Source: Seminavis robusta (lineage: Eukaryota > Bacillariophyta > Bacillariophyceae > Naviculales > Naviculaceae). From it: a stretch of 64,000 nt of DNA. This document shows positions 30,536 through 41,951 of this stretch, piece after piece. Numbering within the stretch: position 1 is the stretch's first letter; every line of letters starts with the position of its first letter. Location: positions 1 to 64,000 of the forward strand of contig CAICTM010000078.1 of assembly GCA_903772945.1 (NCBI GenBank). The letters run 5' to 3'. The position numbers and the translations under genes are program-made. A model generated the notes under the pieces. The model made no database searches. It was not told where the DNA came from and saw only the letters and a program-made list of their open reading frames with translations.

Positions 30536-31003
30536 ATGATCATTCCCACTGTTTTCCTGAGTCTCCTGCTGGTACTGCTTCATTGCTCTAGTTTCTGCGA
30601 CTCCTTCACTACTTTGAGTCGGTCTCGACAATTCACAAAAGTCAACTATGGTCTCTGCTTATTAAAACCATCCACCACTTGCCTACTCAGGAAGCCGACC
30701 TCTCCAAGTGGATTCTTCATGGCAGAAGACAACGAGTCCAGCGAAGCAGAAGCACCAGCGAAGGGCGAAAAAGAGTTGGATGAGGTGGACAGGAGCAGTA
30801 TCTTCAAATCAATACTACTGGCGGTTCCCCTCTTTTGCAAATTCATCATTGTGCTCGTCATCAAATTCTTGACAGATCTTGTCGTCTTTCCCTTGCTGAT
30901 TCTCTATCGACTAGGACGGCGCACCAAGAGACGGATCATGAAACTGTTTGAAAAAAAGAGTGATGAAACCAGCACCAGCAGCGGTGATGCACCTGCTCCA
31001 TGA
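30536..31003 (+). CDS. Small membrane protein with signal peptide, possibly plastid-targeted
   Basis: Single exon, 155 aa. The first 20 residues are hydrophobic (IIPTVFLSLLLVLLH) and followed by CDSFTTLSRSRQF, where the Phe after a small residue could be the plastid-import Phe of diatoms; the stretch to about residue 60 is basic/Ser/Thr-rich like a transit peptide. An acidic segment comes next, then one or two membrane helices around residues 92-125 (ILLAVPLFCKFIIVLVIKFL and LVVFPLLILYRLG), a strongly basic stretch (RRTKRRIMKLFEKK) and a Ser/Thr tail. I do not recognise a family; composition suggests a small anchored protein with its basic end on one side of the membrane. Confidence 0.65.
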   Translation: MIIPTVFLSLLLVLLHCSSFCDSFTTLSRSRQFTKVNYGLCLLKPSTTCLLRKPTSPSGFFMAEDNESSEAEAPAKGEKELDEVDRSSIFKSILLAVPLFCKFIIVLVIKFLTDLVVFPLLILYRLGRRTKRRIMKLFEKKSDETSTSSGDAPAP

Positions 31004-31155
31004 CATGCCTTTCCCATTTGGCTGCGTGTAGTCTTTGTAAAATTAGTATTTTAGATTCTATACTTATTGTTATGTGACGTATTGTCATAGCTTGTGCTGC
31101 AGTACCTAGCTATGGCACAGTACCGTGTGCCATTCTTCTGCTGAGATGTTCCAAC

Positions 31156-32547
31156 TCAAGTTGGAAAGGATACATGCATCCAAATAGCAACGGCTGCCAA
31201 CACACCACCAGCCCATTGCTCCAAGGAAACGGCTCCATCCCGTTGCTCGTAATCTTCACTGCTGTTGCTAGCACTGGCTTGTTGGCGAAGTGCTATAATG
31301 TTTTGCAGAATACCCGAAAGCAACAGGCCCACCACCAATGCAAACCCCTTTCGTACACTGCCAGCATACTTGGTCACGAGTCCTACCAAGATGCCGCCCA
31401 CGGCATTGAGACACAAAGGGATCCACGTCTTTTTGGTCCAACCCGTGGCAATGCCCTGTTTGATTCGTTGACCGTCAGGATTGCCACCCGTAAGCATGCT
31501 CAGGACCAAAAAGAGCGAAGAAAAGACACTAATCTCCATGCTGAACAATAGTGGATTGCGACCCAGTTCTTGTAGACTTTGTTGACTCAATGTGCCCGCC
31601 AGGCCAGATAATAAACTAGCAAGAAGGATGGGGAGAACTCCCTTGGTTAAATGTTGATTCCGCGATATCTCTTTCTTGCGACTGGTGCTTGGTGCCGTCA
31701 CAGTGGATTGTTGCTGTTGTTGCTCTGTCGAGGCAAACAGGAATGGTCGAATGGGAAGGACTTCTTCCATCACTAGAGCTGACACCAACAATAGTAAGAG
31801 AGACAATATCTGCAGTTTGGATTGTGCCTTGGCTAGGAGCACGTAACAGAAAAAGGCAGCCGACAGAGTCTTGGTTTGATTCAGAACATTGTAAGATATT
31901 GGCGAAAGGTTTTGGTACGCCATGAGGCTGCAGTAATTCTGAATGGCATATAAAGAGGCAGGTAACCCCGCACCAACCAAGGAGCTTGCAACCGACCACT
32001 GCCCCGCCACGTGCGACCAACTTGAAGTGAGAGTCAAGACACACGCACAGACCAGAAATCGCAGCATGTCTTGTGCCACAACATAGGTCGTTCGCACGAG
32101 CTTGGTGGTAACAAACGACTTGGTTAAGATGGGTTGACAGGCAAACTGCAGTGCCAGGAGAGACATGCACCACCATGCCGCCCCATTGTTGGAAGTACTG
32201 GCCAACAGAGGGGAGGCTGCTGCCAGATGGGTAGGTATTCTGTTTCCTTGGGAAAATGGATCCCTAGAGCTCGGTGGCAGCATCCTCCATTTTTCTCCCA
32301 GTCGCCGGTGGCTGAATGGACCAGTTTTCACCACAGCCCTCGCGGCGATCGCGTGCTGATGAGGGTACCTTGCGCTAGTTTGCGCTAGTAGGATTGGTTG
32401 ACGGTTCAGGGCAACATTGTTGTTTTCTGGGACAACAAAAGCAGAGCTCGAGGATGCGAGGAGTGAAACCAGAACCAAGGAACAAGACAAGCCATTTTTC
32501 CTCTTCTTCCTCCTGAGAGGTGGATTTACAGTGGCTAGGGATGTCAT
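31156..32547 (-). CDS. Nucleotide-sugar transporter-like (SLC35A/DMT) protein with plastid address
   Basis: Single exon, 463 aa from ATG 32547; the frame is open to 32658 but only from GTG, and the later ATG places a clean signal peptide at the N-terminus: a basic start (RRKKRK) and a hydrophobic stretch ending in SSSSA followed by FVVP, an ASAFAP-type address. After about 130 residues of transit/linker come roughly ten membrane helices with the family pattern of UDP-galactose/CMP-sialic-acid-type transporters: QNYCSLMAYQNLSPISYNVLNQTKTLSAAFF, then SGLAGTLSQQSLQELGRN, and GILVGLVTKYAGSVRKGFA near the end. These carriers normally exchange nucleotide sugars for the nucleoside monophosphate in the Golgi. 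The plastid address suggests a location in one of the plastid envelopes; substrate unknown. Confidence 0.85.
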   Translation of the reverse strand: MTSLATVNPPLRRKKRKNGLSCSLVLVSLLASSSSAFVVPENNNVALNRQPILLAQTSARYPHQHAIAARAVVKTGPFSHRRLGEKWRMLPPSSRDPFSQGNRIPTHLAAASPLLASTSNNGAAWWCMSLLALQFACQPILTKSFVTTKLVRTTYVVAQDMLRFLVCACVLTLTSSWSHVAGQWSVASSLVGAGLPASLYAIQNYCSLMAYQNLSPISYNVLNQTKTLSAAFFCYVLLAKAQSKLQILSLLLLLVSALVMEEVLPIRPFLFASTEQQQQQSTVTAPSTSRKKEISRNQHLTKGVLPILLASLLSGLAGTLSQQSLQELGRNPLLFSMEISVFSSLFLVLSMLTGGNPDGQRIKQGIATGWTKKTWIPLCLNAVGGILVGLVTKYAGSVRKGFALVVGLLLSGILQNIIALRQQASASNSSEDYEQRDGAVSLEQWAGGVLAAVAIWMHVSFPT

Positions 32548-33880
32548 TGCGAGTACATTTGCGTCCTTGCTGGGCAGACCCTGAGCGAAAAGTAAAAAAT
32601 GAGCTCCAGAGACCACATCCACATCTACGATATTGATGTCTTCAACACCTGACAGCACTCCTCGGCATCAACAACGTCACGGTGGCTGGGTTTTCAAAGT
32701 TTCAAGGAAATCTTTCTTCTGAACACGTCACCGCCCACAAAATAGAGCCGAGTCGAGTCCCACGATTGCTTCTTCCTACCAGCTGGAAGACAGGTCAACT
32801 TTACCTGTGTCAAAGAGTGAAAACCTTATTTCTTTTTCAAAACTGTTAATGCTTGGTCCTGAAAAGTCAGCTCTGAGTCATGCTTTAAAGATCGTGAATT
32901 AAATTTTCAAATTCAATCCCGGAGGACCTTTGGACAGGTTCTTTTGCGTAGGCCCAGTACATTTTCTACAGCTGGACTTTACCTGTCTTAGATTTACCTG
33001 TTTCCCAGCTGGTAGCTTCCGCAACAGCTGCAAGTAATCAACCCAAACACCCAGCCCCACTCACTCCAGTACTCTCTTGGACAGCGGGTCAACAGCACCA
33101 CAATGTAGCAGGCCCACCCACTTCTGCTTAAAAATTTAGTCATCACCAATGAGGTGGCGGATACGGTATACGGTATACAATGTAAACGTTGTAAACACTG
33201 TTGAGGTCTTTATGGATTGCACATGTGGCCAGCTCAAACGGTATACCATTTACCGCAGTTTTTCTCTTTGATATTTTTGTAAGGATAATTCAACACGGTT
33301 TACCGTGTACGGTAACGTTTCAATTATTTTGTGTACTGTTTACCGTTTACCGTTTATCTGCTGTGGCTTTGGGTTGTGCCTTGCTTCTTTGGAGACATCG
33401 CAGGAGAGAGGATACCGTATATCGTAAATCATCCAACCATCAGCTTTAAGTTGTAACACCATAAACCGTATATCGTACACAGTTATTGTCCTCTTTTGAA
33501 CAAGTCAATGTATGAACGGTAAACGGTAAACAGTAAATTGTTCCCACGACGAACCGTAAACGGTATGGGCAAAAGGAAAGAACATTGATCAAACAGTATG
33601 CAATACAGTACAGATCAGATTTTGACTTTTACAGTGGAAGCACTTTGAATCAAGCTGCTTCCTCTTGTGGAGTAGTGGTAGATGGTATGACCACTACTAG
33701 CTAGTAGTAATCACAAGGAGATAGCAACAACAACAACACTGTTTGCTGTTGATGCAGAGGACTTGTGTTTTTTTCTTTTCTTCCTTGATTCACTAGCAAA
33801 CACAAGACTAAACTGGCTAGCTACATTGTGGTGCTGTTGACCCCCTGTCAATAAGAGCTCTAATAAAAGTGTACAGTACA
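32548..33880. other. Intergenic region upstream of the copia element
   Basis: About 1.3 kb without supportable genes. It carries the upstream region of the transporter gene, then a repeat field (33158-33570) and, next to the element, triplet runs (CAACAACAA near 33725) and CTAGCTAGTAGTAA. Confidence 0.5.
33158..33570. repeat. Field of ACGGTA/TACCGT short inverted motifs
   Basis: ACGGTATAC, GGTAAACGGTAAAC, TTTACCGTTTACCG, TTTACCGTGTACGGTAA and ACCGTATATCGTA-type words recur on both strands every 20-60 bases, so the stretch contains many possible small hairpins (for example TTTACCGTGTACGGTAA at about 33299-33316). No unit length is fixed. Origin unknown; it could be degenerate ends of small elements or slippage-expanded motifs. 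Confidence 0.6.
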
Positions 33881-33960
33881 GTGGCCTCCGTGGATCCAAT
33901 GTGGTGCCACAATCTATATGTTGGCCTCCGTGGATCCAATGTGGTGCCACAATCTATATG
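33881..33960. repeat. 40-bp tandem duplication at the copia insertion point
   Basis: Two adjacent 40-bp units beginning TGGCCTCCGTGGATCCAATG (after one differing first base) occupy 33881-33920 and 33921-33960. The final two bases of the second unit coincide with the first two of the LTR. Confidence 0.85.
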
Positions 33961-34101
33961 TTGGGGATTCGCGATTAGGGATTCAACCTGTACCTCTGTA
34001 CTAGAATTTGATGCCAGTAGTAAAAGCTGGTAGCCCCCACCCACTTTTTCAATAGTATCTCAATAGCAAGTAAACTAGAAGAGAGCTTAGAGCAACTAAC
34101 A
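33959..34101 (+). repeat. 5' LTR of the copia element
   Basis: 143 bp, TGTTGGGGATTC...GCAACTAACA, identical to the 3' copy. Preceded by the target duplication CTATA at 33954-33958. Confidence 0.95.
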
Positions 34102-34856
34102 TACTATTGAAAAAGCGGTCTACTATCGATATCGAAGAAGCGAAGAAGCGAAGAGGAGCCTATCGAGTCAACGGTAGCAGGAAGAAGATCGCGACGCGAA
34201 GAGAAGAGGAGCGAGTATCGGCCGACGCCGAAGCCGAAGCCGACCGCCGATCGCGACGACGCAAGGATCCGAGGACGGATTGCGAGACGATAGAGACCAA
34301 GCCTGTCGAAGCATCGACAGCAACAGCGAGAAGACTGTCAAGGAACGACAGCAACAAGAGAAGAAGCCTGTCGAACGAACGACAGCAACGAGTGAAACCC
34401 TTCAGGACTGAAGGCATCCGAGGACGGATCAAGACTGCAGCCGACGACGACGCGAGTATCGGTCGACGACGGCAACAGCAAGAGTTTCATCGGCAGAATC
34501 CACAAGGATTGTCGATAGAAGAGCCGACAGCATCCAGCCGGAACTGTCAGAGCCAACAACAAGCGCGAAAGCCATAGTGCCAGCGCAGGGGCCAAAGGAA
34601 AGGCACCCAACAAGGAATCAACAATACAAAGAAACGGGTTCGGAGTGGAAACGACCGCACAGTGTGTGAAGCAATCGTTCCCTCCCTGCAAGATCTTTAG
34701 TAAATAGATTTAACACTCCCTAGCCAGGAGTATAATTTGAAGTTTATCGCCCCATAGCCATAAGACGAATAAGTAGTCGGACGAGAACTTAAATTAAAAG
34801 AGCTAGTCAATCAAAAAACAACGAATTGAAATAGTCCACCTACCGTAGCATAGACA

Positions 34857-35309
34857 ATGAGCGGTAGAGGTAAAGGACGAGGTGGCCGAGGAGGCGGCAA
34901 AGCACGAGGGCATGGAAGAACCAGTCCATCGTCGAACCAGCAGAAAGGTTCATGCAAAGCCCTCGACCAACATGTGTTTAACTTCGGTACAACTGGATCT
35001 GGAACGGCAGACCAGATGATACGCACATGGGAGAAGATCGTCCTCCACGTTGGACAAACGATGGGTGACGACATGAGCAATGAGCTACGCAACCTGAAAC
35101 AGACAGTGTTGGTAGCACCGGTGTACTCAGAGGAGACCCGGAACAGGCTTGACGCGGCCGCGGGACGACGTGAACAGAACAACCTTCGTCTCCTAACGGC
35201 GACCGAGGAAAGCCTAGAGCTACTGGAAGACGAGATAGCCGAGGTCATTGAAAACCCAACTCTCGGTAGCTTACGCACACTAACGATAGAGAAAGCAAAA
35301 CTCGAATGA
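34857..35309 (+). pseudogene. gag-like part of the broken copia element
   Basis: An open stretch with a Gly/Arg-rich start (GRGKGRGGRGGGKARGHGR) followed by a helical region, located where the gag region is expected behind the 5' LTR. It is treated as part of a fossil element; the zinc knuckle lies further downstream at 36084-36124. Confidence 0.6.
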
Positions 35310-38300
35310 AATAGCCAACCTCACTGCAGCCATAGAAGATCACCGGACGAGGAACTCGGGGACTCGAGAAAGCAGAGTTTGGAGGGCTATGAAGACCCAC
35401 TTACGAGGTTGGCAAAACTACAGAAAATAGAGGCAAAGCATCAACTTGATCCTAGGGCAGTGCACCCGACTATAAAGGACAAGATGAACAGAACACGGAC
35501 TTCGATGACTCCTGTTAAGATGCGACCCACCGGAGCTACGAAAAATGATCCATAAGACGATCATGGCCCAGACCGATGATAATTTTGTGTACCACACATT
35601 ATTCCAACTGGAAAACAACTGTTGAATTTCCACCAAGGAGCCTTACCGCTTCCGAATACCACGACAATTTACCACGAAAAGGACATTGCAAAATCGGGGT
35701 ATTTCCAAGCTAAACGAGCAACCCTGCTGCATACGCAACTATCCACCCAAACACAGATACGCTGACCGGAGCGAGACCAGAAGAAAGTCTCGGAATACGC
35801 TGAAGAACGGCTATAGTTACATCTTCTTAAAAATAGTTCAGCCGAAAATACCAAGCTTAAACAGAACCTGAGGGACGACTTTGCCAAAGGCACTGATAAC
35901 TATCCCCACACGTTACATGAGTATTACACCTTTTGGACAAACACACCAAGAGTAACACCCACGACAGTCCACTTCCCAGAAGCTCCTTTGCCAGACAGCA
36001 CAAGGCGGGAGAGGACGGGGTGGTGGAGAGGAAAAGGCCGCGGAAACGCGAGTTATGATAAAGAATACTGGAAAGAGAAAGAATGCTTTTCCTGCCACGA
36101 TAAAGGACATCCAGCATCGCACTGTCCTGACAAAGATAAAGACAAAGATAAAGACAAGATAAAGACAAAGACGACGGACAAGTCAGTCGAGCAAGCGTAG
36201 CAAGTCAAGCACGTCGAGCAAGAAAAGCTCTAGTAGCGTTCAAAGGAGAACCCTAGCTACTATCAGCAAATGCAAGATAAAATGACGACAAGCATTGACA
36301 ACCCTGGAGGAAGAACAGGATGATGCCGACTCTGACATCACGCAGTCAGATGAAGAGAAAGTCGAAAAAGTTTCGTTACGTTCGACGTACCGCTGTTCGC
36401 GGACGGAACGAAGACGGAAACGAAGAAACCGACTAAGCAAGGCATAGTCGCCCACACAAAAGGATTGGACGACATAGATATGAGAGAGATCCAGCTACTG
36501 GACAACAGTCCACGTTGGATTTATTCTGTAATAAAGACATGGTTACCGACATCAGAAAGCCGATCGTCCAATTACAGTGAAGAGTCCGGAGGCAAGCTGA
36601 AGGTCCAGCACACAGCCAAGTTAGCTGCCACAAACAGAGATATGGTTCGATGAAAGAGAATCACGAACATCTTATCTGTTTAGAATGTCCGCAAGAATTC
36701 AACATCGTCTAGACTGCCGAAAGGAATCTACACAATCATTAGACCAGGCCTACCGACGTAGTATACGAAATGACAGTGAAGGATTACACGTTCATGACCC
36801 TAGGAAAAATGGGAAGGCACTTGTGAATAATGTCGCCGAAAATAAGGAAGGCTTCAGCAAACGACAAATTAAAGCCGCATCAAGGGCGAAGCTGCTATAT
36901 AAGCAACTCGTCTATCATCGATTAAAGATTTCCGTGGGCGATTATGAGCAATCAAATCGCAATTGCCCTGTGACCGTCGAAGACATCGACACGGCACAAG
37001 CTATATGGGGAAGGATATTGATGCGTTGAAAGGCAAGACCACTCGAACGAAACCAACGCAGTGGCAGGCAATGCAATGAAAGTGCTGAGAGACTTTTTGC
37101 AATTACACAAGGATGTGTCCTAACGATGGACATTTCTTTGTGGCAGGAATTCCTTCCTGTTAACGCTAAGCCGTAAAATCGTTTTACAACATCTAGACAC
37201 CTGCCCAACAGGAAGCTAGAGACCATCTAGAAGCAGTTAGGAGGTCCATCGATTTACAAGGCTCGTGGTTTTAGAATCCAGACCATTCATGTGGACAATG
37301 ATTTGAGCCTCTGTCCAACACAATCATGGCAATGCCGGTGGACCGGTAGTGAACGTTGCCAGTGCTAACGAGCACGTACCCGAGATCGAACGTAGAATCC
37401 GGGTAGTCAGGAAAGGACACGAGCTGTCGGCATAGCCTACCGTTTAGCGCATGCCAAAAATATTAACCGTCAACTTGGTGTTACAAGTCGTCAACAGTTG
37501 ACGTACTTTCAAGTAAGGCGGGGGTCAGCGAGACAATGAGCCCCGTATGATAATGATGGAGAGTCCCTGGACTATAAAAAGCACCTGAGCCTGCAGTTCG
37601 GAGACTACTGCCAGGTGCATGAAGAAAACTCGCCCCGTAACAGCATGGTAGGACGCACAAAGGCGGCCATCTGTATGGAACGAGCGGAAATAAGCAAGGA
37701 GCTACAAATTTATGAGCCTCCGCTCGGCAAGAAAATTACTCGGCATTATGGGACAAGATCCCAATGCCCGACACAGTGATACTAGAGTCAATCTATTAGG
37801 AAAAGATCAGCCTAAACTACTCGTTTTTACTGATGAAAAAATAGACCCATTGGTGATGTCGAATCACAGGAGTGGAAGGGGGAGAAAGCAATGACGCACC
37901 CCCACTACAATGATCCAAACCGATGAGGACTGGAGCGGATGCTGAACCATTGAAATGGAAGATGATACCCGACGATCCCCAGGACAACGTCAAAGACGAC
38001 GAATCGATAGTCAACGAACCGAATGATGAAATCGGCGTTGAACGAAAATCGAAACGGAACCGGTTACAAACTATCGTCGAAACGGGAGGAACCGGAACCT
38101 ACTACGGACCAACAGCCCCTGGACAGATCCCAGGAGTGGGTGTTGAACCCAAGCGGCACCTGAGCAGACGCCAGGAGTGGGCAGGTCTAGTAGAGTGAGG
38201 AACAAGCAAAGGAACGTATATTCCCAGCTTTGATGGAAAGAATATGAGACGCCAAACGTCCATACAACTGAACTTGTCTTGCCACCAGATGCACACATGT

Positions 38301-40074
38301 TCTAACACACAGTAGAAGAAGAACCTATGTGGTAGCAGCCATCATGACACAGTTTCATTGAAGGCTGGACTCAAGGAGTGGAAGGACAAAGCGCACGATG
38401 CAGCCTTTGCCGAGATGAAACAGTTACATCTCAGGGATACTTCCGTCCGAAGAAAATGAAGAACTCAGCGATATGGAACGCAAGAGTATCTAGAGTCACA
38501 CCTGTTCCTAAATTGAAAAGGAACGGGAAGATCAAAGGCCGAGCGGTTGCAGGAGGCAAAAACAGCGTGACTTCATCTCCAAGGAAGAAGCAAGCTCGCC
38601 AACAGTGTTGACGAAGCAGTGTACTTCCTGCATAATCGACGTGAAGAGGAAAGGGATGTTGGTAATTGACATCCCGAACCCTTCATCCAGACACGAGCGA
38701 GGATGAAAAAGATATGTAATCATTAGAGTAAGAGGAGTACTAGTAGACATGCTGTGTGAAATAGCCCCAGATGTCTACAAACCGTTCGTGACAACGGATA
38801 AGAAAGGCAACAAGCAGTGCTACTGCAATGCTTGAATGCCATCTGGCACCATGGTAGCTAGCTACTATACTACCGTAAGTCCGGAAGACGATGGTCCGGA
38901 ACGGATTTAGATTAATCCTTACGACCCATGTGTAGCCAACAGAATGGTGCACGGCAAGCAACAAACAGTGCTGGCATGTAGACGACTGTAAGCTTAGCCA
39001 CAAGGACTCGAAGGTTAACGACCAGCTGATCCAAGTGCTTCGTGATGAATACGAAAGCATATTCGAGGACGGCATGGAGAGATGACGGTGACCGAGGAAA
39101 GGTCCACACGTATCTTTGCATGACCATAGACTTCAGACGAAAGGTCAATGCAACGTATCAATGTACAAGTACGTTGATGAAATCCTGGAAGCTTCGAGAA
39201 GGCATCGCCGAGGAAGGGGGCACGAAAACTAGAAGTAGTGCAGCCCGAAAGACCATTCAAGTAGACGAATCCTGCAAGAAGCTCCAACGAGCAAGGCAGA
39301 CAACTTTCACAGCCTGGTGGTAAAGTGTTATTCGCTACGAAGAGAGCCCGACCAGACACAGGTACGGCATATCGTTCCTTACGACTAGAGTCAAGGAACC
39401 AGATAGGCACATTGGGATAAACTAGTCCACTCATGCAGTACATTAGATTACTAGAAAACTACCATTTCTCAAAGCCGACGGAAATGGCATATTGAAATGG
39501 TATGTTGATGGTTCTTCGGAGTCATCCAAACATGAGGGGTCATACCGGAGGTGGTTTGACCATGGGCACCGGTTACCCTTATCGACTTCGACGAAACAGA
39601 AGTTGAACAAGAGAAGCTCAACTGAGAGTGAACTCGTAGCAGTTGAGACCTGATGCCATCGATCCTTTGGACGAGGCGTTCCTTCGGGAGCAAGGCTATT
39701 AGTTAAAGAAACTATAGTCTATCAGGACAAAGAGTGCCATTCTTCTAGAGAAGACGGCAAAGCTTCTAGTAGAAACGAACGAAGCACATCACATTAGGTA
39801 CTTCTTTGTGAGCGACAGAGTCGCAAAGAAGGAGATCAGTGGGACTGGTGTCCAACTGATGATATGGTTGCGGACTTCTGGACGAAGCCGAACCAAGGTC
39901 GACTGTTCAAACAGAACGTGGACAAGTTGATGGGTGTTGTGGAACACTCAGAGCCAGGGCACTCAGAGGAGGGTCACGGTCGGACAAGAAGGTCCGTTCA
40001 AAGAAGGAGCGCTAAGCGCAGTAAGTAAGTAAGCATGGTCGACGACTAGGACAAGCTCGACGACCACAGGAGTG

Positions 40075-40217
40075 TGTTGGGGATTCGCGATTAGGGATTC
40101 AACCTGTACCTCTGTACTAGAATTTGATGCCAGTAGTAAAAGCTGGTAGCCCCCACCCACTTTTTCAATAGTATCTCAATAGCAAGTAAACTAGAAGAGA
40201 GCTTAGAGCAACTAACA
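40075..40217 (+). repeat. 3' LTR of the copia element
   Basis: 143 bp, identical to the copy at 33959-34101, followed by the target duplication CTATA at 40218-40222. Confidence 0.95.
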
Positions 40218-40222
40218 CTATA

Positions 40223-40976
40223 GTAGAGGTGCAGATTTTTGGCCGTGGAGGTAAACAACCCTCGAGGTGCAAATTTTTGCCGAGTGAGTCTCCTCTATTC
40301 ATTCTAGCTATTCATAGCTACGATGTGCCGTCGAGTAGCTCCCAACTTGCCCTGTCTCATGTCTCAAGATATGGATGTGTGGCTTAAATGAAGGGTTTTG
40401 AATGAATGCATCTCAGCATTTTCCAGAGACGTTTCTTGCTTGCTGGCTTGGAATTGGATTGAAGACTCTTTGGTCAATACAGCTACCGGTACTGATGGCT
40501 AGAAGCTTCTTGCAGCAATGGTAGACCTAGCTAGATAGAGTTTATGAAACCTGCGTATCTATAGCACAAAATTTTTCCCTTCTGAAGCTTGGCTGCTGGG
40601 ACACAGCAGCTACCTGGTACCTTGCTTTGTTGATCAAATACTGTAATGCAGAAGTGTTGGCCACACCTTTCAAGCATCCCCTCAGGTTAATTGCTTGAGC
40701 TACCCTGGCTCCTCTAGCTGTCAAGTCTGTGGAAATGTTGACAGAGATCGAACTAGACAGCGAACAGGAACTGAAACCCCTTTGCGTTTCTGCAGTACTA
40801 GTCGGTACCGGTAGTTGCCAAACAAGATTGTAATTTCAGCTGATCAATAGAATTTTAGATTACAATCGTTGCTTCTGCTTTCATGAATGCCTTTTACAGT
40901 ATCTTGTCTTGTCGCGAATGAGGCAGAATAAGTTATCGTGCGGTGTGCACAGACATTAGTTCATCCTACATTATCG
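40223..40976. other. Intergenic region after the copia element
   Basis: About 750 bases; no gene seen. Contains two TACCGGTA palindromes (40484-40491 and 40806-40813) and presumably the 3' UTR of the minus-strand gene ending at 40977. Confidence 0.5.
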
Positions 40977-41951
40977 TCAATCCTCTACAAATTCTGCATC
41001 ATCCGGATTATCCTTCATAAAGTTCATGGCAAGTTGAAAGGATATTCCGGTGAGAATTCCAAGCTTCTGTTTGTGCGGAACCGTGGGCATCCATACCCAT
41101 ACTAGCATGAGGAATCCGACAAAGAAACCCAACAGGAATCCCCATAGAAAGTCTCTGTCGGTTCCCACCGTGGTTGCTCGAAAGAGGGGTGTGTCAGAGG
41201 AAAACCGCAAAAAGGGATTGTTTTGATTGAGATTGAATCGAAACTCCGACGTGGGTCCTTGTGCTTGCATCCAGGCGTCTTCCTGCAAGAGCCGTCGGCG
41301 TCGATTGTCGGATTCGTTGGCTTCCGAAGCCACCTCGGGATGAGCCTGTACATATCGATCGACATTTCTCGAGAAATACGATCGAATCGCCGCAATCTCA
41401 CTCCGGCTGAGTCCGGTGGACCGCAAGCGATCAAATCCAATTCGTTCTCGACCTTCCTCTTCATCCGCGGAATCACCATTGTTGTTGTCATCATCGTCGT
41501 CACTATCGGCACCGGCTCGTACAGCTCTACCACCGGCACCCACACCAGTTCCACGGTAGCGTCTCGAAATTCCTCTCGCCAAGGCCGCTTGTTGTCCACC
41601 ACGAACACCGGCGGCCGCCAAGACAGCATGCAAGACATCGCCATTTCGCACCGAAAATTCCCGCAGCGCCGAAGTATCCGGGGCCAAAAGTCGACCCTTG
41701 CAGATTAGGCGCAGGTACCGATCGTCCGCTTGTTCGCCAAGAGCATTCCTCACTGCTTCTTTCACCTGGGAAACACTGCTGGCGTCGTTGATGCGGATTT
41801 CGACATCTTTAAAGGACTTGATTCGGAGCGCCAAATTCATTCCTGATTCGTTGTTGCTACTGTTGCTGGTGCCGGATAGCAGCGTGTCGTCATGGTTGTC
41901 TTTTCCTCCAAGCAAAGGATCATTGTCTTCGTTGGTGGTGGACCGCAACAT
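40977..41951 (-). CDS. Dsc3-like subunit of a membrane ubiquitin ligase (ubiquitin-like domain plus two membrane helices)
   Basis: Single exon, 324 aa, ATG at 41951. Residues about 39-112 form a ubiquitin-like domain (LRIKSFKDVEIRINDASSV, then LRLICKGRLLAPDTSAL and NGDVLHAVL). An Asp-rich linker follows, then GFDRLRSTGLSRSEIAAIRS near residue 170, the conserved block of DUF2407 / Dsc3 proteins, and two C-terminal hydrophobic segments (residues about 268-290 and 296-312). In fungi Dsc3 belongs to the Golgi/endosome Dsc E3 ligase complex that acts on membrane proteins; vertebrate TMUB proteins have a similar layout. A role in membrane-protein degradation is inferred from the family. Confidence 0.75.
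   Translation of the reverse strand: MLRSTTNEDNDPLLGGKDNHDDTLLSGTSNSSNNESGMNLALRIKSFKDVEIRINDASSVSQVKEAVRNALGEQADDRYLRLICKGRLLAPDTSALREFSVRNGDVLHAVLAAAGVRGGQQAALARGISRRYRGTGVGAGGRAVRAGADSDDDDDNNNGDSADEEEGRERIGFDRLRSTGLSRSEIAAIRSYFSRNVDRYVQAHPEVASEANESDNRRRRLLQEDAWMQAQGPTSEFRFNLNQNNPFLRFSSDTPLFRATTVGTDRDFLWGFLLGFFVGFLMLVWVWMPTVPHKQKLGILTGISFQLAMNFMKDNPDDAEFVED

Larger units (their letters stand above)
33959..40217 (+). mobile_element. Ty1/copia LTR retrotransposon, broken copy
   Basis: Fossil element of about 6.26 kb. Both LTRs are 143 bp, begin TG, end CA and are identical across their length; CTATA flanks both sides (33954-33958 and 40218-40222) as the target duplication. The interior has, in copia order, a gag-like basic region starting near 34857, a CCHC zinc knuckle (36084-36124), integrase-type remains around 36900-37900, reverse-transcriptase-type remains around 38600-39330 and RNase H-type remains to about 39940. 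The wording of the integrase part resembles the copia elements typical of diatoms. The coding interior is clearly broken, with on the order of twenty or more interruptions. LTR identity points to a recent insertion. Confidence 0.9.

Noticed and set aside
33158-33570. Hairpin-rich repeat field considered as a CRISPR array
   Set aside because: No constant repeat length or spacer length, and the host is a eukaryote.
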